From Leptospira sp. GIMC2001 (lineage in GTDB: Bacteria > Spirochaetota > Leptospiria > Leptospirales > Leptospiraceae), in assembly GCF_028462125.1 (NCBI RefSeq), contig NZ_CP115468.1, forward strand, positions 1,336,501 through 1,400,500: a stretch of DNA of 64,000 nt, given 5' to 3'. How positions within the stretch are numbered: the stretch's first letter is position 1; the number at the start of each line of letters is the position of its first letter. A program made the position numbers and the translations under genes. Shown piece after piece: positions 7,573-16,638 of this stretch. The notes under the pieces are model-generated. The model saw only the letters and a program-made list of their open reading frames with translations. It had not been told where the DNA came from and made no database searches.

Positions 7573-7748
7573 TAACGGGGAGCGTTGCTGCCGTTCGGGA
7601 TAGCTGAGTCTCCGTAGGAGACGTTAGCGTTGGTACGAGATTGCTTCGAACGAAGAGAGAAGAGCAATCGCAGTGACTCCTGAATGGGTCTGAAGCTCCG
7701 CTTCTTCAAAGGCAAAGGAGCGAGGACGTTTCCAGTAACGCGGAGTTA
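7573..7748 (-). repeat. attC 8 (family A)
   Basis: Family A site. The right end GTTAGCTGTTGGTTCTG pairs with the far end of cassette 8 (GTTAGCTGTTAGTTCTG). Confidence 0.87.
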
Positions 7749-7956
7749 GCTGTTGGTTCTGACAATTTATTTTTATTATTTTTAATTAATATCAATACAA
7801 TTAACTAAAGTGAATTTCAATTAGATATTTCAGTCTATTTTTAGAATTTTTATACAATCTAAAATAAATCCTCCAATTCTAAGTTTACTTGTAACCTATA
7901 TAGATCTTTTTTTGAAATTTTTGTCACTGAAAATCATAATTTAATTTATGCTATTT

Positions 7957-8268
7957 CTATTTAATAGATCCCAATCCTGTTTTCATTGCATGTTTATTAT
8001 TACAATTTTGTATATCATCAACTGCTTTAAGACAAATAAGAATTGCAGCATCCATTGAAATTTTTGCAGGAGTTATTTCTCCATTTGAATTTCTTCCCTC
8101 TTTCGCTAACATAAAGGATAAAGAACATTTATAATTCGCATCAGCTTCCTTCCCTTGCTTTAATCCTTTACCTTCTTTGCATTCTTCTCGCGGTGATTGA
8201 AAATTTGGAAAACAATTTAGACAAAAGACAATTACTCCTAGATAAAGTAAATCAATTATTCTTTGCAC
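7957..8268 (-). CDS. Small Cys-rich predicted lipoprotein, Leptospira-type
   Basis: This 103-aa protein has a hydrophobic signal segment ending in VIVFCLNC, a likely lipobox. The mature part has the pattern ECKEGKGLKQGKEA, then NYKCSLSFMLAKEG, then a final ILICLKAVDDIQNC. The same ECK-G...GKAA...C order appears in the 89-aa protein at 51018-51287, so the two belong to one small lipoprotein family. The function is unknown. It is the only gene of cassette 8, with about 200 gene-free bases on each side. Confidence 0.7.
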   Translation of the reverse strand: MQRIIDLLYLGVIVFCLNCFPNFQSPREECKEGKGLKQGKEADANYKCSLSFMLAKEGRNSNGEITPAKISMDAAILICLKAVDDIQNCNNKHAMKTGLGSIK

Positions 8269-8524
8269 TATTTTAAGCCTCTTACTTTAACTAAGTTTTG
8301 TATTAGATAATTATACGAACGAATTTTAATTTAATAAAATAAAGTATATTTTTATTCGACAGAATTGCAAATACTAAATGAACCTTAATATTATCAAATT
8401 TTCCCTTGTGCTAGAAAATTAAAACATTTAAAAATATCAAATAATGAAATTGTATATTCTAAAATATCATATATAGTCACAGTTTGCAATTTTTAGGATT
8501 TAATAGTTATGCAGAACTAACAGC

Positions 8525-8698
8525 TAACGGGGAGCGTTGCTGCCGTTCGGGATAGCCGAGTCTCCTAAGGAGACGTTATCGTTGGCACGAGATTGCTGTG
8601 AACGAAGTGAGAAAAGCAATCGACGTGACACGACAATTGTCTCAAGCCCGCTTCATTGAGGATAAAGGGCGAAGGGGGTTTCCGATTGAGCGGAGTTA
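8525..8698 (-). repeat. attC 9 (family A/E hybrid)
   Basis: The left half is family A (GGGAGCGTTGCTGCCG). The right half has the family E end (CACGACAATTG ... TTTCCGATTGAGCGGAGTTA). The right end GTTATACGAAGTGATT pairs with the far end of cassette 9 (GTTATACGAAATGATT). Confidence 0.85.
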
Positions 8699-8719
8699 TA
8701 CGAAGTGATTGAAAATAGT

Positions 8720-9451
8720 TCATTTTTTAAATTGATCAACATTTACAACAACTGAATTCGCAAGGTAATCATGAATCGCTTTTTTCTTGAGATTAAAATT
8801 CATAACAATAAATTCACTCAGCAACCAAAAGTAATTTAAAGAATCGAAAAATTTATATACTGCACTAAAATTTCTCTTCAATTCATCAAAGTAGTTATCG
8901 AAATTTAAAACATCAAATATATTCATATTTAATTCATACATGGCATGCAAATAACCGATTGTTAATATTATTCCAAAAAGAATATCAATTATTGTTCTAA
9001 GTATCGCTTGTTTCAATGATAATTTTTGAAAATTATCGTTCAAAACTTTCAAACCTAAGAGCATTTTTCCAGGTGTAGCTTCAAATTTAATTAAAAAGAA
9101 TAGTGTTACAAAGGGAGTAATTGGCATTGTTAATGCAATTAATAGAATATAGTAATTAGTTAAAAAATAGTAAATTAAAATAAAAAGACCTGAATAAATT
9201 ATGCAATCAATTAAGAAGGCTGAAAATCTTCTGTATAAACTACCATAAATTTTATAATCATCTTCCGTAACTTTTTTAAATAAAGCAATCCTAAATCCTG
9301 TTGCTATAAGAATTACTGGAATTGTAGACAACAAAAAATAATTTTCTTCAAAACTATTTAATTCTTTAAATAAATTTGGGATAATATATAGTATATAAAA
9401 TCCAAGGGTAACTGTTAACAATCCTAAAATTTTTCTAAGTAATAATTTCAT
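8720..9451 (-). CDS. RDD-family integral membrane protein
   Basis: This 243-aa protein belongs to the RDD family. YRRFSAFLIDCIIYSG (about residues 72-87) contains the Arg-Asp pair in a transmembrane helix, and KFEATPGKMLLGLKV with a following LKQAILRTIID is the second conserved block. An extra pair of hydrophobic helices precedes the domain. RDD proteins are membrane proteins with proposed roles in ion exchange or transport, but the substrate cannot be read from the sequence. It is the sole gene of cassette 9. Confidence 0.85.
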   Translation of the reverse strand: MKLLLRKILGLLTVTLGFYILYIIPNLFKELNSFEENYFLLSTIPVILIATGFRIALFKKVTEDDYKIYGSLYRRFSAFLIDCIIYSGLFILIYYFLTNYYILLIALTMPITPFVTLFFLIKFEATPGKMLLGLKVLNDNFQKLSLKQAILRTIIDILFGIILTIGYLHAMYELNMNIFDVLNFDNYFDELKRNFSAVYKFFDSLNYFWLLSEFIVMNFNLKKKAIHDYLANSVVVNVDQFKK

Positions 9452-9485
9452 AATTTACCTTCCGAGTTATTTTAATCATTTCGTA

Positions 9486-9634
9486 TAACGAATGAGCTTG
9501 CCGACGTTCCTCGTAGCTGAGCCTCCTCGTGAGGCGTTAGCGTCGGCACGTCTTCTTGCTCTGCAAGAAGAGTGACGGAGAGGAATTTGTCGAAGGCCGA
9601 GCCGGTATTCCGGCGAAGCGGCAAGCGAAAGTTA
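9486..9634 (-). repeat. attC 10 (family B)
   Basis: Family B site. Its right end GTTATACGTAGTGGCG does not pair with the far end of the following cassette (GTTAGTCGACATATCG). This marks cassette 10 as a chimera. Confidence 0.87.
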
Positions 9635-9650
9635 TACGTAGTGGCGATTC

Positions 9651-9992
9651 CTAAATATAACTCTTCCGATTTCCTTCAAAGATAAATGGATGTTTGTTTT
9701 TTTCTAAAATATCTAGGAAACCGTCAGTGCCTTTTTCTAATTTAAATTTACATTCTGCATCAGAGATAGGTAATACCCAGAGCAATTGTAATGGGTTACC
9801 TGCAATATTTATATCGATACTTCGATCAGAACTAATTAAGGGATCAAGAAGTAGAAATGTAGTTAGCTCAGGAGAATTTTCGAAAATATATTCAGGAGGA
9901 TTTCCATTTGGCAATGTGTGACCTGATGCGAGCCAGGTCTTGTTATCATGTGGAAAGTGCGCAAGAGTTCGTAATATATTTAAATACTCTGT
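9651..9992 (-). pseudogene. Truncated SUFU-like domain protein
   Basis: The frame encodes the C-terminal part of a suppressor-of-fused (SUFU) domain: LAHFPHDNKTWLASGHTLPN, then PPEYIFENSPELTTFLLLDP and LLWVLPISDAECKF. It has no proper start. The open frame runs up to a stop at 9993-9995 and overlaps the end of the larger upstream gene in another frame. Most of the N-terminal half of the domain is missing. Bacterial SUFU proteins often serve as immunity or antitoxin-like proteins; here the gene looks like a fragment left by a fusion. Confidence 0.75.
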
Positions 9993-11157
9993 TTATTGAA
10001 TCTATAAATAAATTAGGCTTCCAACCTTTAGCAATTAGATCCAAAACGAAGGCATCAAAGGCACTAAGTGCAATACCTGCTCCAGTTCCAACTAAGCCTG
10101 ACTCAACTGCCGAGCCAATAATAAATCCAGCAGTTGTAAAGAAAGACCACCTCACAGTCTTTCCTGGAATTTTATCAATAAGTGAACCTGAATTTACTTC
10201 TTTAAAATACTCTTTTATTAACTCATGGTCATCAGCTTTTTCAGAAATCCATTCTTTAAACTTTAAAGACTTTTCAACTAGTTTAACAATATCTAAAAAA
10301 TTTATGTGGCCACTATTAACTGCTTCTCGAATAGCTTTTGAATTCTCAAAATTGAAATTTTGAAATATTTCTATTTCTTTAATGTTTCGATCTGTTTTTT
10401 GAATAATTGAAGAAAAACAGAGTTCTAATAATTTCCTATTAATAGAATCTATATAAATATCACTTTTAAACTCAGCACAAAGTCTTGAATTTTCCCTTGC
10501 ATCAAGTAAATGGTTCATTAGATACGCATTTGCAATACTAGAATCAGATTTTGGAATTCTTAAATGATAAAAATTATTAATTTCTTGAAAATCTAGATTA
10601 GTCGCTATTTTAAAACTCTTGTCTTCACGTTTAACTTGAAAGTTAAATGAATGAGGTATTGTATATTCTGGTACATATAATCTTAATAATTCTTTAATAG
10701 AATTATTTATATATTCTTTATTATCTAAATCATTATAAAATGCATTTATTAAATCATCATTGCGATCAATTATTTTTACTAAAGATTGAATTTTCTTTGC
10801 AATTCTGCGCGACTTTCCACTTTGTCCAGTCAAAGAAAAGAGTAAATTTCTAAAAGCTTCATCAGGTTCATCGTTTACTGCATGGAATATTACAGGACTA
10901 TGAATTTCATCCTTGTTTTCATTTGATCTAGTATGTATTCCAATCATATCAAATTCATATATTAATTTTAATATTCCCGTCTCCAATAATCTAATTAATG
11001 GACCAGGTCCGATTTTCAGTAAAAGCTCTTCTATAATATATTTCTTTGCTAATACTCGAACTTCACCATAATAAATCAATGCTTCTGCAAGTGAACCTAG
11101 ATCCACCATATTTCCAACTGATCCTTTTTGGTCTCTAATTAATATAGATTCTAGCAT
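9946..11157 (-). CDS. Unknown 403-aa protein with C-terminal hydrophobic hairpin
   Basis: I do not recognise this protein. It is mostly soluble and helical, with one hydrophobic stretch near residues 345-380 (FTTAGFIIGSAVESG and following), rich in Gly and Ala, that could insert into a membrane. The last codons (after FKYITN) overlap the SUFU fragment in another frame, so the natural C-terminus was probably replaced when two cassettes fused. The far end of the cassette does not pair with its near end, which agrees with a fusion. Confidence 0.55.
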   Translation of the reverse strand: MLESILIRDQKGSVGNMVDLGSLAEALIYYGEVRVLAKKYIIEELLLKIGPGPLIRLLETGILKLIYEFDMIGIHTRSNENKDEIHSPVIFHAVNDEPDEAFRNLLFSLTGQSGKSRRIAKKIQSLVKIIDRNDDLINAFYNDLDNKEYINNSIKELLRLYVPEYTIPHSFNFQVKREDKSFKIATNLDFQEINNFYHLRIPKSDSSIANAYLMNHLLDARENSRLCAEFKSDIYIDSINRKLLELCFSSIIQKTDRNIKEIEIFQNFNFENSKAIREAVNSGHINFLDIVKLVEKSLKFKEWISEKADDHELIKEYFKEVNSGSLIDKIPGKTVRWSFFTTAGFIIGSAVESGLVGTGAGIALSAFDAFVLDLIAKGWKPNLFIDSINRVFKYITNSCALST

Positions 11158-11176
11158 AGTATTTCGATATGTCGAC

Positions 11177-11352
11177 TAACGAGGAGCGTTGCTGCCGTTC
11201 GGGAAAGCCGAGTCTCCAAAGGAGACGTTGGCGTTGGCACGAGATTGCTGTGAACGAAGAGAGCAGGGCAATCGTAGTGACACCCGAATGGGTCTGAAGC
11301 TCCGCTTCTTCAAAGGCAAAGGAGCGAGGACGTTTCCAGTAACGCGGAGTTA
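11177..11352 (-). repeat. attC 11 (family A)
   Basis: Family A site. The right end GTTATTCGAAGTTGAC pairs with the far end of cassette 11 (GTTATTCGAAATTGAC). Confidence 0.87.
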
Positions 11353-11367
11353 TTCGAAGTTGACTTC

Positions 11368-11754
11368 TTATTTAATACCTTTCACAATTTCGACAGCCCA
11401 ATCGTAAGTTTGTTCAGCTAGGTATGTTGCGCGTTTGTATTCATTTTCTTCAATTTCCTCATAGTCGCCTGGATATCGTGTAGAAACTGCATAATCAGTA
11501 AGAATAGTAAGTTCATTAAAGAAAGCAGGAATAACAACTTGAGATGGAAGAAATGATATTAATCTCTTAATATTATGTGTAAATTCAAATTCGATTTTCA
11601 ATAAAATCAATACAGCCTTAAGTGATTTTTCTGCTGATTGTTGAGCATGAAAACATAATTGATTGAGCAAAATTTCATTTCTATCACCAATTTTAGAGAG
11701 TAAAAGATCGCTTTTTGCATGAATTAACCAAGTTTCCGGAGCTCTCCAGGATCT
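11368..11754 (-). CDS. HEPN-domain protein (MNT-HEPN pair), start unclear
   Basis: HEPN-domain coding sequence, with HAKSDLLL then CFHAQQSAEKSLKAVLI and YPGDYEEIEENEYKRA. Conserved sequence reaches back to the stop codon of the upstream nucleotidyltransferase gene in the same frame, but no ATG or GTG occurs there. The first usable start codon is TTG at 11668-11670, which would remove the first helix. The start may be a rare codon, or the gene may have lost its start. The pair would form an MNT/HEPN toxin-antitoxin system in which MNT modifies or blocks the HEPN protein. Confidence 0.75.
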   Translation of the reverse strand, partial: RSWRAPETWLIHAKSDLLLSKIGDRNEILLNQLCFHAQQSAEKSLKAVLILLKIEFEFTHNIKRLISFLPSQVVIPAFFNELTILTDYAVSTRYPGDYEEIEENEYKRATYLAEQTYDWAVEIVKGIK

Positions 11755-12063
11755 TCAAGCGGCATACAATTCTATTCCATCTCTTAGAGCGTGAAAATAA
11801 ATTAAGTGATGATCTTTAGAATATTTTTGCAAAGTGTCTTCGGTAACGACAACGAAATCATACGAAATATTAATATTATCAATTCTCTGATATAAGAATT
11901 GAGCTGTTTGTCTCTTATTTGTTCCATCAGGCATTACAATCAGAATATCAAAATCACTATTCTGATTAAAATTTCCTTTCGCACGAGATCCAAAAAGAAT
12001 TATTTTAAGAGGCTTCACAAGTAAAACAATTTGAGCCTTTAGTTTATTTAATTCTTCATTCAT
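11755..12063 (-). CDS. Minimal nucleotidyltransferase (MntA-like)
   Basis: This 102-aa minimal nucleotidyltransferase has the GSRAKGNFNQNSDFDILIV motif near residue 26, giving GSx10DxD with two metal-binding aspartates, and a later acid in the strand DFVVV. Such proteins act as antitoxins of HEPN toxins, in some systems by AMPylating them. The HEPN frame follows without a gap. Start ATG at 12061-12063. Confidence 0.88.
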   Translation of the reverse strand: MNEELNKLKAQIVLLVKPLKIILFGSRAKGNFNQNSDFDILIVMPDGTNKRQTAQFLYQRIDNINISYDFVVVTEDTLQKYSKDHHLIYFHALRDGIELYAA

Positions 12064-12198
12064 AAGTCAAAAATTAATCTATTCCAAAATAAAATCAAGA
12101 ATGAAATGTTCTCTAAAGTCCTCTTTTCAATTTTTAATGAAACTGTCCGACGACCGAATTTAACTACTAAGTTTAAAAGAACCGTAGTCAATTTCGAA

Positions 12199-12408
12199 TA
12201 ACGAGGAGTCTACCTGCCGTTCGGGAGAGATGAGCCTCTGGTTTCCCGAAGGGCTCCGTCCCTGAGGATTAGAAACCTGAGGCGTTACCGTTGGCACGAG
12301 ATTGCGACGAACAAAGTGAGTCAAAGCAATCGCAGTGACACCCGAATGGAGCCGAAGCTCCTCTACCTTAGGACAAGGAGCAAGGGTTTTTACAGGTAGA
12401 CGGAGTTA
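12199..12408 (-). repeat. attC 12 (family D)
   Basis: Family D site: GAGGAGTCTACCTGCCG at the left and ACAGGTAGACGGAGTTA at the right, with a long CTCTGGTTTC/GAAACCTGAG hairpin in the middle. The right end pairs with the far end of cassette 12 (GTTATTCGTCGTTC against GTTATTCGTCATTC). Confidence 0.85.
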
Positions 12409-12452
12409 TTCGTCGTTCTATCTCAAAGCTTTAATACAAATAGATTTCATAT

Positions 12453-13643
12453 TTATATATCGTTCATTAAAACAAATTTATTATTTTTTAATAAATAATA
12501 TTTATCACCAATTTTAATGGATTCTCCCTCATTTAGTTTGGATAGATGCAAAATATCTTCCTCTATTGTGTGAATGGAGCCCCCAGTTTTCCAAGCTAGA
12601 TATATGTACTCGGGATTAATTATTCCATAAAAACCACAAATAATAATTTTAACTGGTTTTTTTATAGAATCAAAATATTCTAAATCCCTCATTCTGGAGA
12701 AATTATCTGCAATTAAGATTATATCTTTGCAAGATGGACAATGCTCTATCCCTGAAACTAGAGCTTCAATATCGTTTTCTTGTGAATCTCCACCATACCC
12801 AGCTTTCATAGTCTTTTCTGCAAGTGATCTGATATCTTCAAATTTAGAAACTTCGGAATAGTAAAGACCCTTAGTCATCATAGGTCTTTTTCCTTTATCT
12901 GGATTCATATCTCCATCATTAAAAAAAAGATAACTTTTTAATTTATTCTTTAGAGTATTTAATTTAAACCAAAATATCAATTGATTTGTATACGGATACA
13001 TGCTACCAGTTAAATCTGCAACTATTAACATTTCACTCCATTCTTTATTTCTATCGAAAACTTTCTTAACTACGTCATCTTTTAAAATTTTTTGATTTTT
13101 ATCACAAGGATTACTTTCTTCAGATTCTATGTCCTCTACTTTTGTTCTTTCAGATAAAGAGATTTTAATTTTATCAATTTCTTTTTTTGTAAGTTCGATT
13201 GAGGGCTTAGGACGAAAGTATACTATGAAACCATGAAAATACTTTATTCCTTCTTCGCGATTTGAACATTTTTCATTTGGATTATTTATCCAATTTATTA
13301 ATGGATTTTTGAATATTTCATTCTCTTTTTTTAGATTTTTAATTCGGTTAAAATTTAACAAATCCTGATTAAATGAACCTTGGTGTTTGCAAATAGTATA
13401 GAAATTTTCAACACGAGTAACTACATCAATATTATGAAAATTATTTATTTTAGTATTAATTTTTTGACTAGCGTAATCAAAATTAATAATTAAGGTTTCT
13501 TCATTTTCAAATGGTTCTACACTTGCATCCTTTTTTGAAGAAGTAACTACTATCTCACAATCTATAGATTGACTCAATATTCCAAAAATTGGAAATACAA
13601 GTATTATCAAAAGATTAATTTTGTTTACATTTAAAATTATCAT
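12453..13643 (-). CDS. Secreted von Willebrand factor A-like protein
   Basis: This 396-aa protein has an N-terminal signal-like segment (INLLIILVFPIFGILSQS). The C-terminal half (about residues 205-360) resembles a vWA domain: LIVADLTGSMYPY has a MIDAS-like DxTGS motif, followed by FFNDGD and the GGDSQENDIEAL block. vWA domains bind protein partners through a metal ion. The N-terminal half is unknown and carries several cysteines. It is the sole gene of cassette 12 and probably acts in the periplasm or at the surface. Confidence 0.7.
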   Translation of the reverse strand: MIILNVNKINLLIILVFPIFGILSQSIDCEIVVTSSKKDASVEPFENEETLIINFDYASQKINTKINNFHNIDVVTRVENFYTICKHQGSFNQDLLNFNRIKNLKKENEIFKNPLINWINNPNEKCSNREEGIKYFHGFIVYFRPKPSIELTKKEIDKIKISLSERTKVEDIESEESNPCDKNQKILKDDVVKKVFDRNKEWSEMLIVADLTGSMYPYTNQLIFWFKLNTLKNKLKSYLFFNDGDMNPDKGKRPMMTKGLYYSEVSKFEDIRSLAEKTMKAGYGGDSQENDIEALVSGIEHCPSCKDIILIADNFSRMRDLEYFDSIKKPVKIIICGFYGIINPEYIYLAWKTGGSIHTIEEDILHLSKLNEGESIKIGDKYYLLKNNKFVLMNDI

Positions 13644-13705
13644 TTTTATATCCTTTTTTTATTTATAAAATTAATTACTTTTTTATATTCAACAAGAATG
13701 ACGAA

Positions 13706-13855
13706 TAACGAATGAGCTTGCCGACGTTCCTCGTAGCTGAGCCTCCAGAGTAGGCGTTAGCGTCGGCGCGTCTTCTTGCTTTAGCAAGAAGCGTGACGAA
13801 GAGGAATGTGTCGAAGACCGAGCCGGTATTCCGGCGATGCGGCAAGCGAAAGTTA
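13706..13855 (-). repeat. attC 13 (family B)
   Basis: Family B site. The right end GTTAGCCGAAGTATC pairs with TTTAGCCGAAATATC at the far end of cassette 13, where the first core base is changed. Confidence 0.87.
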
Positions 13856-13868
13856 GCCGAAGTATCAA

Positions 13869-14180
13869 TCATGATACCTTTTTTCTTTTAAAATGTATTA
13901 TAGGTTCCGCATTAAGTGCTTCTGCCAGTTTATTTAAGAAAGTAAGCGAAACATTCTTGTAACTACCAGATTCAACTCTCGCAATCGCTGGTTGCGATGT
14001 CCCTATTTTATCGGCTAGTTCTTTCTGAGTTAAATTCATAGACTTTCTTAGAGTTATGATTTCTTTCGCTAAGGTAAAATCCTTTTCTAGCGCATCATAT
14101 TCTTTTTTGACTCTTTTATTCTTTAATTCTTTATCCAAAATAGATTTAAATGATGTTGTCTTACTTGTGATTGTTTTCAT
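13869..14180 (-). CDS. XRE-family antitoxin (HigA-like)
   Basis: This 103-aa helix-turn-helix protein has a clear XRE core (MNLTQKELADKIGTSQPAIA, about residues 48-67, then VESGSYKNVSLTFLNKLAEAL). It lies downstream of the RelE-fold toxin gene with a 20-base overlap, so this module is toxin-first. It probably represses the operon through the palindrome at 14507-14534. Confidence 0.88.
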   Translation of the reverse strand: MKTITSKTTSFKSILDKELKNKRVKKEYDALEKDFTLAKEIITLRKSMNLTQKELADKIGTSQPAIARVESGSYKNVSLTFLNKLAEALNAEPIIHFKRKKVS

Positions 14181-14502
14181 TTTTATATTGCCTCATTAAA
14201 GTATTGGCCTTTGTGATTTGATCAGCATCGGTTTTTGTTTGTTTTTTTATAAATCCAGATGTCAAAATTATAATCTTTCCTTGGGTAAAAAAATAAAAAA
14301 ACCTACAGATGTTCGATCCATGTTTTATTCTTAGTTCGAACAAATCTTTCTTACCCGAAATCTTTTTCGAAAAAGGCTCACGAAGTTCAATTCCTAGCTC
14401 TTCCAATAATTCAATCGTTCGCAATGATTTTGCTTTCAATTTAGCTTCTAGCGATAATAAAAATTCTTTCGCTTCATCCATTAATTCAACTTTGTAGCTC
14501 AC
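14161..14502 (-). CDS. RelE/HigB-like toxin (Gp49 family)
   Basis: This RelE-superfamily toxin of the phage Gp49-like branch shows LRTIELLEELGIELREPFSK, DLFELRIKHGSNICRFFYFF and KIIILTSGFIKKQTKT. I chose the GTG at 14500-14502 (113 aa), because the longer frame starts inside the promoter palindrome. Free toxin of this family cleaves mRNA at the ribosome. The antitoxin gene follows with a 20-base overlap. Confidence 0.87.
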   Translation of the reverse strand: MSYKVELMDEAKEFLLSLEAKLKAKSLRTIELLEELGIELREPFSKKISGKKDLFELRIKHGSNICRFFYFFTQGKIIILTSGFIKKQTKTDADQITKANTLMRQYKNENNHK

Positions 14503-14506
14503 TAGG

Positions 14507-14537
14507 ACATGTATATCAAATATGGTATACATGTCAA
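14507..14537 (-). promoter_or_regulatory. higBA promoter and operator
   Basis: Inverted repeat ACATGTATA (14507-14515) / TATACATGT (14526-14534). A minus-strand TTGACA (14532-14537) and TATACA (14510-14515) sit 16 bases apart, so the operator covers the promoter. Confidence 0.6.
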
Positions 14538-14716
14538 TACTTACTTATTGCAAAATAATTTTCAAACTTGTTCTGAATTTTTCTGAACTATTAGAATAAA
14601 CTAAAACAGTCCATAATTATATAAAATTGTTTAATATATTCTAAGTTTATTCAAAAACTTTAGGTAACAATTTTTTTATAGAGGCAATTATAATAAAGTA
14701 TTCTTGATATTTCGGC

Positions 14717-14880
14717 TAAAGATAAAGACTATCCGACGTAGATCCTAGGTGAGCCTCCAAAGGAGGCGTTACCGTTGGCACGTATTCTTGCCTTTGCAAG
14801 AATCGTGACTAGGATCTATGTGTCGAAGACCAAGCACTGGGTTCCTTAAGAACTCAGTGCGCAGCGGATGGTCGTTGTTA
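14717..14880 (-). repeat. attC 14 (family C, mutated left core)
   Basis: Family C site. The left core reads CTAAAG where other sites have CTAACG, so the minus-strand crossover motif GTTA has become TTTA. The right end GTTAGCCGTCTGTCGCC does not pair with the far end of the next cassette. Confidence 0.8.
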
Positions 14881-15718
14881 GCCGTCTGTCGCCGTTATCG
14901 AGGCAGGGATGCCGATATCCTTCACCTAAAGTGGGAATGTCAAGGTTATAAAGCAATTGGAATTTTAATCTTCATAAAAATTTAATATTCAATTCAAACT
15001 GATCTTGATTCTTAAATCACTCGTGAGAAAGCAACATTCCAAATAAATGAAAGTCATCATTTCACATGAAAACATCCGTTGGTGAGTTCAAATTGCAATG
15101 GAAAAAGCAAATCGTCTGTGGATTTTTTCATTCTTTTTTTAAAATGATGCTTATACAAAAAAAAGCCACTTTTTGTAAGAATCCGCTATTCTTTAATTTC
15201 TTTGATTCTTTGTGTTTTCCAACACTCCTATTTGTGTTTTATAATGATAAAAACAAAAAACGCTATTAAAAAGTATTTTCTTTTCTTTAAAACAATTCCA
15301 AGAAAAACTTCTTTTTAGAAAGATTGAGCTTAACAATATTTCAATGCTTTTGCATTTGATTTTTTTATTTCTTTCAAATTCAAATTGTAGTAAATCATTC
15401 ACGAATAGTAATTCTTCAAAAAACCTAAACTCTGAAATTTATCATCCGTGATAATCCATTAAATATTTTGCTCAAAAATTCAGCATTCTAATTCAATGAG
15501 ATTAATTTATTGATAGTTCTTATTACTATAATTACATAAAAGTAATAAAGTGGCTTCCAAGTTCATTTGATCTTTATTTTTAATTCCCTTTAAATTATTT
15601 TTACTAAATTTGAAATTACTTGAAATACTTTGTTAGTCTATTAAATCTTTTCTTTTAAAATTTTTCTTTCTATTTTCATTAAGCGGACACGATGTCCGCT
15701 CTTCTAGGCGGTTGCGAA
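14881..15718. other. ORF-less cassette, family 1 (cassette 14)
   Basis: The long AT-rich region holds no convincing gene. The two short frames (15066-15269 +, 15193-15402 -) overlap on opposite strands and have no domain. The left end carries the family motif with GAGGCAGGGATGCCGATAT. The right end carries the hairpin AGCGGAC/GTCCGCT (15682-15688, 15694-15700). The two ends do not match each other, and the right end equals that of the cassette at 42021, so the unit is probably recombinant. Confidence 0.6.
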
Positions 15719-15766
15719 TAACGAGGAGCGTTACTGTGGTAATCCCCCTTTTTTTCGGACAGTAAA

Positions 15767-16597
15767 TTAGGCAGTTCGCATTTTATATAGTTTTTTGAAT
15801 TCGCTAGGTGAAGTAAAGCCTAAAGTAGAATGAATTCTTTTCCTATTGTAAAATATTTCAATATATTCGAATAAACTTTGTTTTGCTTGTTTCATATCAT
15901 CATACCTTACATGCCTTATCAATTCAGACTTTAATATTTTAAAAAAGGATTCAGCTACAGCATTGTCCCAACAATCGCCTTTTCTACTCATACTTTGCTT
16001 CATTTCACTTTCCTGTAATTTTCTTCGAAACTCCCTAGATGCAAACTGTATGCCACGGTCAGAATGGAATATACAACCTGGCTCTGGTTTGTGTAAATTG
16101 AAAGCATTATCAAAGCAGGTTATTAGTGAATTAGATTCTAGGCTTTCGCTTAGATCCCAACCAACTATTTCTCGATTAAACAAATCGATTATCGTAGTTA
16201 AATAAAACCAACGAGATTTTACTTCTATATAGGTGATATCTGAACACCATACTTCTCCAGGTTTTGAAGCATTAAATTTTCGATTTAATATGTTTGGAGA
16301 AATCTCATTAGAATGTTTTGAGTTCGTTGTTACGACTCTAAACTTTTTCTTGATTTTACTGCGAATTTTCGCTAATTTCATTAATCTTTCTACAAGTTTT
16401 CTATTACATAAGTATCCCTCTGTAATCAATGTTTCATAGATTTTTGGGCTACCATATATTTCTTCTGATTCTATGTGGATACGTTTTATCTCAGATAGCA
16501 ATAGCATATTAAATACTTTTCGTTTACTTAATCTTCTATTCTTCCAGTTGTAATAACCAGACCTAGAGACTTCTAAAGTCTTGCACATTTTCACCAC
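15767..16597 (-). CDS. IS3-family OrfB transposase (DDE), copy 2
   Basis: Identical to the 276-aa OrfB of copy 1, with the D120, D180, E216 triad intact. It is probably made as an OrfAB frameshift product. Identical proteins in both copies point to recent transposition and possible activity. Confidence 0.92.
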   Translation of the reverse strand: MVKMCKTLEVSRSGYYNWKNRRLSKRKVFNMLLLSEIKRIHIESEEIYGSPKIYETLITEGYLCNRKLVERLMKLAKIRSKIKKKFRVVTTNSKHSNEISPNILNRKFNASKPGEVWCSDITYIEVKSRWFYLTTIIDLFNREIVGWDLSESLESNSLITCFDNAFNLHKPEPGCIFHSDRGIQFASREFRRKLQESEMKQSMSRKGDCWDNAVAESFFKILKSELIRHVRYDDMKQAKQSLFEYIEIFYNRKRIHSTLGFTSPSEFKKLYKMRTA

Positions 16598-16638
16598 TTT
16601 AAAATATAATACGTTATCTTTAATGAATTGATACTTAT

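Noticed and set aside
15066..15402. Two overlapping short frames on opposite strands in cassette 14
   Set aside because: No domain, mutual overlap on opposite strands and an ORF-less cassette family with no conserved frame in other copies.
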